DNA from: Saccoglossus kowalevskii
Taxonomy: Eukaryota > Hemichordata > Enteropneusta > Harrimaniidae
DNA length: 46,926 nt
Assembly (NCBI RefSeq): GCF_000003605.2
Contig: NW_003112473.1
Span: 151,178 to 198,103, forward strand
Direction: 5' to 3'
Position numbers and translations under genes: made by a program. A model generated the notes under the pieces. The model was not told the origin of the DNA, did no database searches, and was given only the letters and a program-made list of their open reading frames with translations. Positions 40,420-46,926 of the stretch are shown here, piece by piece (the first letter of the stretch is position 1; the number at the start of each line of letters is the position of its first letter).

Positions 40420-43400
40420 TTAGCAATCCCATATTCACATCTCTAATTTTCTTATAATGCAGAAAAAATAGCCCATCATCTTCGATGCAACAATCCATTT
40501 AGAAGGTCTATATCGATATAGGCGTTTTTTTTCTTTCTTGTTGACTAACTGCAAATACAGTCGGCTTCGAAGTCTGTGTAGAGCATTGGAGTAAAATAAC
40601 CCGTTTGAATTCAATCGATAATGCTGGTTGGTTTTTCTGCTATTATATGTTTAAATACAAGGCCATGCATACTAAAATGCGTTCTATTTTATGTATATGC
40701 ACGGTTTCGAAAATAGGTAAGCTTCACATTTTAAATTCACCGTTTAATTTGGTCACTATGTGATAGTTACGTAGACGGAAAACCCTCTATCTTTTAGGGA
40801 ATATGAGGAAGATTAATATGCAAATAAATGATTGAGCGTTAAGTGAGAACTGTTCCGAAAAATTGCTGTATTTAATGAAGTAGTACAGGGTTACGCTGGA
40901 TTCGGGGTACGTGATCTTTTTTGAGTAGATCGACAAGCCAGAAATTACACTACTGGTGGCAGAGGCTTTCACCAACGTGAAAACAATTGAAAACAAACAA
41001 TCGACCGACAAGCATTTTGATTCATGGCAAAATCAGACATGCATAAAAAACAGTGATACAGTTTGGAAACCAGTAATCACACATATAACCCGCCAGTGAC
41101 AACCGCCATATATCAGTGTTACTCCATCTGAGTTCAATTGTGTAACCGAAATATACTATTTATTCATAGACCCATGGTGGCAAGTAGTTCTCTAGAAAAA
41201 ATCTAACTTGACAGTGTAGAATACAGAAGACTTCGTAATATATAGATATATGTTATAATACTGCATACCCTACTATTCAGATCGTGAGGTAGAATGTGTT
41301 TACCATGTATTTTATTTCACATTCAATTTCAAGTTTCACATATCGATCAATACAGCAGCAGTATTTTGTTTGATATAACAAAGCAAATATGTACAGTAGT
41401 ACTAGATTCACGCTCCGATAAGGATGTTACACTTCTCGGGCAGGTCTTTATTTCATTTTGAAGACCGTCAATATTGATTACTGAGATGTCAAGTCGATTA
41501 ATATTTGTATAATATTTCACTGAACGTGGGATCGTTCAATTACGTTTTGCATTGTGAAAGGACGTCGCCTTTGTACGCACAAGCTTAGAAAAATAACATT
41601 GTTTGAAGGACAAATATATTGGCACAATGAAATTATTATAAAATACGTAACATGCGTATTAGTTACTAGAATATCGGATGGGTTCTATAACAACATTAAT
41701 TTCCGTTGTCTTTTCCTGTCCACCGTGCACAGTATCGTACCAACCTATCCGCAAAGAGGGCGGATTTCCGCGGGTGTACTAGCTCCTTATTTTTCCATTA
41801 GGCCTCAGCAAAACCCTGACTTCATAATTCATTTTATAACGACGTTATTTCCTCTACTTTTTCAAACCATAGTTACACGACTTCAAAGGAGGATGCATTA
41901 CACATTGCCCTGATTGAAAGAGTTTGTAAACTTTAGTTTCCGCAAGACTTGGAACCGTAGATCAACCGACTATCACACAGTATAGTTATGTAATTTACAT
42001 AAAACACCCTGATTTACTCATACATATTGTAAGTGGATGTCGTCAGCATTATTACGAGTTCTCATTTATAGACAATGAAAGCTAAAAATAATACAGTGAC
42101 ATTCAGTCAAAAGACACACACTTAAGGAAGGAGTAGACATTGTATTATTTGATTTATGACGCAAACGTTCTACCGATCACTACGTATGCATTTCAATGTA
42201 CTATATATACATATCATTTGAAAGAGTTTTCGATTGCATTGATTCAGTACATTGTTAAATCATACGTGCGTGTGTTTGGATATATACGCTTTCCAAGCCA
42301 CCTCAACAATACCAAGATTTCCCAATTATAGCTGGTAAATGTGTATAGTAACCCCGGGTAATTAATCATCCCGAAACTCTCATATATTGAATCAGGATAT
42401 ATTGTATATTGCGATGACGCCAGCGAGGATTTTATATCATATGGATCAAGTATCATTATTGATCTTTTACTACTCAGAATGTCACGTGGCGGTTTATTTT
42501 TATAATATTTAATAGTGTTGTGAGATTTTATAGAAATTTACCTCCGCTGAAATGTGCCCTTTTAAAAGAGTGGTTTATATTTTTTTCAATATAATGTATT
42601 CTATAAGGACTATTTATTTAATTATTTTTATTTCTTTAACAATACACAACCGCCTGAACCCTTCGTACCTGTATACATAACCCAATTGTTTTACAGTCTA
42701 GGAGATAAAAACATTACAATAAATAATACTCTGTGATATCATATTATTTGATTCAACATTTCCCCGTGTCCTTTGAATGCAAAATACAGACATTTGCTGA
42801 TGTTTTTATTGTGGTATTGTGTCCATTCCAATGTGAATGTCGTCTTTATCTGGATTTGGAAATTCGTAAAATTAGGCATGATAAGAACAAAAGTAAAGTT
42901 ATTTTTTTATTTTTTACGAAAAACGGCGACCGACTGAGTGTTTAGCTCTCTTCGTTCTTCTTCTAAATGTTTTGATTTTGATCTATCGGATAATCGACCT
43001 AGCAATCTCAAAAACAATACACCAATTTGTATTTATTACCCGTGTACTTATTTTATTTTTGTTTTCATGAGGACTAGTTTATTAGTGTATGTATATTATA
43101 CACTCTAAATATGATAGGAAAGACACTTACTGGTGTTTGCGGGTTTCAGTATTGTCCCCGCACGTTATCTAATCCACCACATTGTTCGTCCTCGTTCGCA
43201 GTGTGTCGTGTTTAATAGAACTGCTCTCTAAGTATGTATCAACCACATTGCAAGTCAACAGACAATCATTTAATTTGAAATACCTGGAGACACTGTCAAA
43301 TATGTAGCTACACCTGGTGGTATTTGACAACAAGCCTGCATAGAAGTTGCTGACATGATCGGAAGAATGTGATGTGAACCAGAATCCCGAAAATTGCATA

Positions 43401-45108
43401 TCCCTCGAAAGTATTCTCGTTCAATCACACGACTATCGAATTAAATTAAATTTGACAAATATGTTATTTGCATATTTATTTCGTTTACCACCATTAACAT
43501 TTTGCGTATTTTAATGTATATTTCTTCATAATTCTTTATATTTGTTTTGACCAAATCGACATAATTTCATATTAGATATAAACCGTATAAATAATATGGT
43601 AAACAATAATGCTGGGTTTTGGCATTTTGTGCCCAGGGATTTAAGCATTTCCATGATATTTATTTCTTACTGTTATAATAATTTAGTTAGAGTATATACT
43701 GGGGAGACCAGTCGCATATGGAGACTTTTAAACAAATTTGATGAAATCAAGCAAATAAGTCAAAATGAACGCGATAGACATGTTCATTTCACGAACTGGA
43801 ATACATACGCCATAATGGCGTAATTTAACGTGCATTTGTGCAACAAATAAATATTCGATTATATGTGATTTGACCGTTCCATATATAGTAACCATGGTGA
43901 TCTATACGCTAACATTGTGACAATACAATTAAATGCACGAATTCTTTGTTGAAATAAATGAACGTTCATATATTTTAAGAATGTAATAAAACATTAAATA
44001 TAGAAAACGACTAAACCATATTTCGCAAAACTCTTATTCGTTTCTTAGCATATGGTGTTTTCGTGTATAGCTTTCTGTAATAATAATAATATAAGTTTTA
44101 TAGCTGTGTGCATACGGTGTATTTAAATGTGTATAATAAGTGTTTGCCGCCGCTACCCCATTTTAAAAAAACACGGGACAATGGGGACAATGAGAACAAC
44201 AACATTATTCGACACACGTTTTCAACCTAAGATAGGGAATGCTGTTGAAACTTTGGTAGAGGAGTGGGCTGGGTGTGGTTTTACGCGCTTGTGCAGTAAA
44301 ATGGACACACTTTGATGAAATACACTGTGCTGAATGGCAGCTAGGGAAACTCTTCGCGAGAAACGACATCACATCGATTTCAACAACAGCTTTTATGATA
44401 GACTGCATACAAATGCGTAATCGTGTACCTGAAACATTCCGGTTGGATGTAGTTGATTCCAATCATCCTACGATATTTGAGGTAATATTAATTTTTAGCT
44501 CGTCTTTATTGTTCAAACAGTCTGCTAACCTTCGATAGTTTTTGTTCAGTATTTACTAGGAAAGTACTCTGTCTCAAATAGTACCCGTTTACAAGTTTCC
44601 TTGTTCTCAACAATACCTAGTTAACTAGGAAAGGAGTGTCTTTTTTCAGAACGATCTCTCATGGAAAATGTTGAGGGTATAATTTTATAATTCAAATGGG
44701 ACATTTTTGAGCAGCACCCTTGTCGTCCATTAGATCAAGTACTCGCCCACAAACCTTGCTAGCCAATAACAACAACAACTGGAATCCGGAAATGTCGACA
44801 GAAAGTAGAACGGCAATTGTTTAATGAATTAGAGATTTGGTGATGAATTTAACTCATCTGAATTCATCAATTATATAAATAATTACGCCAAATAATTAAT
44901 CAGAAACGTGTCCAAAACATCATGACCAATGTTATACCCATTTACTGGTCATACGTTTTCATCGACCAAGGCCAAGATCTTCAATGTAGATTTGTATTTG
45001 TAGAATAAGGACGGTAAATGTAGATATGTAAAGCGTATACCTGTACAATTTCACCTCTGTGGATTTTTATCAGTCATAGGGCAGCTGTTTAGAGAAATAT
45101 AGAGAAAG

Positions 45109-46070
45109 ATGTCACCTTTGTGGTGTTTACGCAATAAACTAATATGGTTTGATACTGAATGGACTGCATACAAAAGAGCACAATATAAAACATTTAACCA
45201 CACAGGTAATTTAGATCATCTTCGCGAATATCAGGATCATCTTCGCGAATATAAAGATTTCGAAACCAATTTAAGTATTTATGCAAGGCCAAAAACGTGA
45301 ATATTTGGAAAGCGAATAATCTACGTCACCCAAAAGTTTTGGTTAATTATTAGACACTATAGTACAAACATTAATAGTACTCCGCCGGGATACAATCAAA
45401 TCAATGGCATGGTTATTTCAGAAATCGATTTATTGAACGTACAAGTAACGAATTTGTAAATCAGAGCTATTTGTTAAAATTACTTGGGAACCGCTAATGA
45501 ATTTAGAATCGCCCAATTAAAATTAGAAATTATTGAGAGCATTAAACCGATCAAAGTTACCAGGTTATGACTTGGGCTACAGAGATTATTAGACAAACTC
45601 GAATTGTATTTTAAGCGCAGGGGTATGTCTGTTACGACCATAATCGTTGTTTATTAAGGCGGAAAACATTTATCAAAGAAAGAGAATTGGGTGGAGGTAA
45701 ACACGGTTTCATATAACCAATACCTATGAATCGTATTCTCCTGTAATAGACTTATTATCAGTGGGTACAACATTACATCACGACAATCGAAAACGAGCTT
45801 TCTTCGCGGGTTCCCCTCAAGCTCTTAAAATTGGTACGCCCTCTATATTAGAAACCCTGATGTAAGGTCTTTGATACAATGATACTATGGTACTATCAAT
45901 ATTGACGTATGGTGCCAATTTGGGGGTTTAGAAACGTAAACATCTGAAACGATGTAGTATCTCAGGAGAACAGTAGGACTGTAGTATTCTAGGAGAATAT
46001 GGGAGAAATCCTATCTATAATTATGCACAGTGATACGCTGCATTAAATAACCAGAAAAATATTTTTTCTT
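45109..46070 (+). mobile_element. Decayed non-LTR retrotransposon (LINE) remnant
   Basis: Fragments of one polyprotein appear in order on the plus strand but in different frames and with stops. At 45109-45300 is a segment like the linker between endonuclease and reverse transcriptase (WFDTEWTAYKRAQYKTF, REYKDFETN). At 45526-45575 is EIIESIKPIK and, after a frameshift, LPGYDLGY, the usual start of the RT domain (E-AIK-LK-K-PGYD). At about 45899-45930 is ILTYGANLGV. At 45992-46030 is GEYGRNPIYNYAQ, matching the YG-ELGR-PL block near the C-terminus of CR1/L2-like elements. The RT catalytic core is missing, so the copy has large internal deletions and is inactive. Family recognition is from remembered motifs. 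Confidence 0.6.
45214..45255 (+). repeat. 21-bp tandem duplication inside the LINE remnant
   Basis: GATCATCTTCGCGAATAT plus three bases occurs twice head to tail (45214-45234 and 45235-45255), adding seven codons in frame (DHLREYQ then DHLREYK). Confidence 0.85.
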
Positions 46071-46926
46071 TTCCTATTCCAACTTTTATGCAGTTATTAG
46101 CTCGGCTACGATGTTCATTGCATTGTGTGTAAAAATGCAAAAAAAAAAAAAAAAAAAAAAAAATTAAAAAAAAATACAGACAAAAAAATACAACGTACGC
46201 CTGATCTTTGCAATATTGTTATAACTTTGCACTTTGTATAATTATATCAGATATCTGTATACCTCACACAACTTCTTAACCGACTGTAAACACATTTCAT
46301 GAATTACTCAAAACTAAATAGTATGTACTTTTACAGCAGCTGCAGTTTAGCTGCGTTTTTGTATTTAATGCTATTAAACGCAAGACGAAAGCCGCCGAAA
46401 TATTATAAATAAATTTAAATAATTTTGTATTTACTGAACTCTTCTAAATGAGAAAAAAATACCTATATACTATTTTGTCGCCCAATGCCAAAATGTGAAT
46501 ATTCAAATATATCCCAGTCATAGGAAACAATTGTAAAATAGATAAACCATGTTATTTTCACTTCATTTTGGACCCAAAATGCCCTACAATCTGATTATGG
46601 TGACTCTCTATTTATATTTGATGGTAAACATTCCTGATTACAGATGAACAAATCAGGAAAATAACCATACTATTGTGATAGGTAAATTTGATGTTTAAAA
46701 ACCTTTCACTTAGGTAACCGGGATTCGGTCGTTTTCCACGCTAGACTCACAAGAAACACACACAAGCTCCATTCATGTTCCAACGATTCTCTGCCAAGTC
46801 CCTGGTTTTCACCCGAGACAGCATTAAATCACTCTTTATTTCTTGTCACTCCTTAACCAATTACAATCAGTATAAGAGACTCCAAGGCCTTGCCTTCAAA
46901 CAAACAACCAATCACATGAAAGTTTT
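46071..46926. other. Non-coding tail of the window
   Basis: AT-rich sequence with an A-rich tract at 46138-46178, which may be the poly(A) tail of the LINE remnant just before it. Two CCAAT-type words (AACCAAT) lie near 46856 and 46907. No gene is supported. Confidence 0.45.
46138..46178. repeat. A-rich tract, possible LINE tail
   Basis: About 25 consecutive A, then TTAAAAAAAAATACAGAC and a further A run. It lies 70-100 bp after the last LINE protein motif on the same strand, where a poly(A)-type end would be expected. Confidence 0.6.

Larger units (their letters stand above)
34036..45100. other. Long gene-poor AT-rich stretch
   Basis: No coding exon with recognisable homology was seen. Contents include an AAATT pentanucleotide array (35095-35170), an A22 tract (40398-40419), two perfect TGACGTCA sites (37081, 37982), a CpG-richer spot near 36930 and a perfect 14-bp palindrome CCTAGTTAACTAGG at about 44617-44631. 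Open frames of 60-119 codons (for example 41554-41913, 42244-42456, 44275-44538) have no family resemblance. Confidence 0.45.

Noticed and set aside
41554-41913. 119-codon plus open frame
   Set aside because: No recognisable domain, no splice or poly(A) context.
1-46926. tRNA, rRNA, CRISPR arrays, prokaryotic operons or phage
   Set aside because: No cloverleaf with proper A and B boxes was noticed, no regular spacer array, and gene structure is clearly eukaryotic; a tRNAscan-SE run would be the decisive check for tRNAs.

Overview
This is a metazoan nuclear window of low GC content (roughly one third by eye) with spliced genes, spacious introns, microsatellites, MITE-like elements and two runs of N. 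Frequent tacatgtac-type words and the repeat style suggest a marine invertebrate (invertebrate deuterostome or lophotrochozoan). The species cannot be fixed from the sequence alone. There is no prokaryotic signature: no operons, no CRISPR, no phage.

The one clear gene is a plus-strand, five-exon orthologue of PRDM2/RIZ (retinoblastoma-interacting zinc finger protein). Its coding exons are 8112-8190, 9442-9545, 10886-11041, 13580-15899 and 16440-22072. All introns are GT-AG and the reading frame is continuous, giving about 2763 residues against about 1718 in human (length from memory). Exons 1-4 encode the PR/SET domain. Exon 4 continues into an AT-hook, a basic segment, a diverged three-copy internal repeat and two LxCxE pocket-binding motifs. 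The giant exon 5 carries twelve zinc fingers in two clusters, two CtBP-type DLT motifs and a basic C-terminus. The order PR domain, acidic/LxCxE region, N-terminal finger cluster, DLT motifs, C-terminal finger cluster matches vertebrate PRDM2.

Upstream (1-8103) is mostly non-coding. It holds a possible last exon of an unknown plus-strand gene (4019-4178, poly(A) signals near 4423) and two inverted-repeat elements (about 5240-5397 and 6688-6890). The PRDM2 introns contain diverged tandem repeats, a G15 tract and an interspersed element with a hairpin head and 147-bp tandem units that runs into gap 12174-12539. The 3' side has a long AT-rich 3' UTR, then gap 23989-24668, and directly after it a sequence shaped like a terminal exon (24738 to about 24915).

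From 25 kb to the end no convincing host gene was found. The region holds a broken minus-strand coding remnant with an acidic SDEEDDEED tract (about 27.96-28.42 kb), several perfect hairpins, a CRE-TATA promoter-like site near 30.75 kb, an RFX X-box followed by a possible non-coding first exon near 33.7-34.0 kb, four perfect TGACGTCA palindromes between 30.7 and 38.0 kb, a pentanucleotide microsatellite, and a decayed, frameshifted non-LTR retrotransposon (about 45.1-46.07 kb). I did not find a clearly new biological system. The most notable content is the enlarged PRDM2 with its paired LxCxE motifs, AT-hook and extra zinc fingers.
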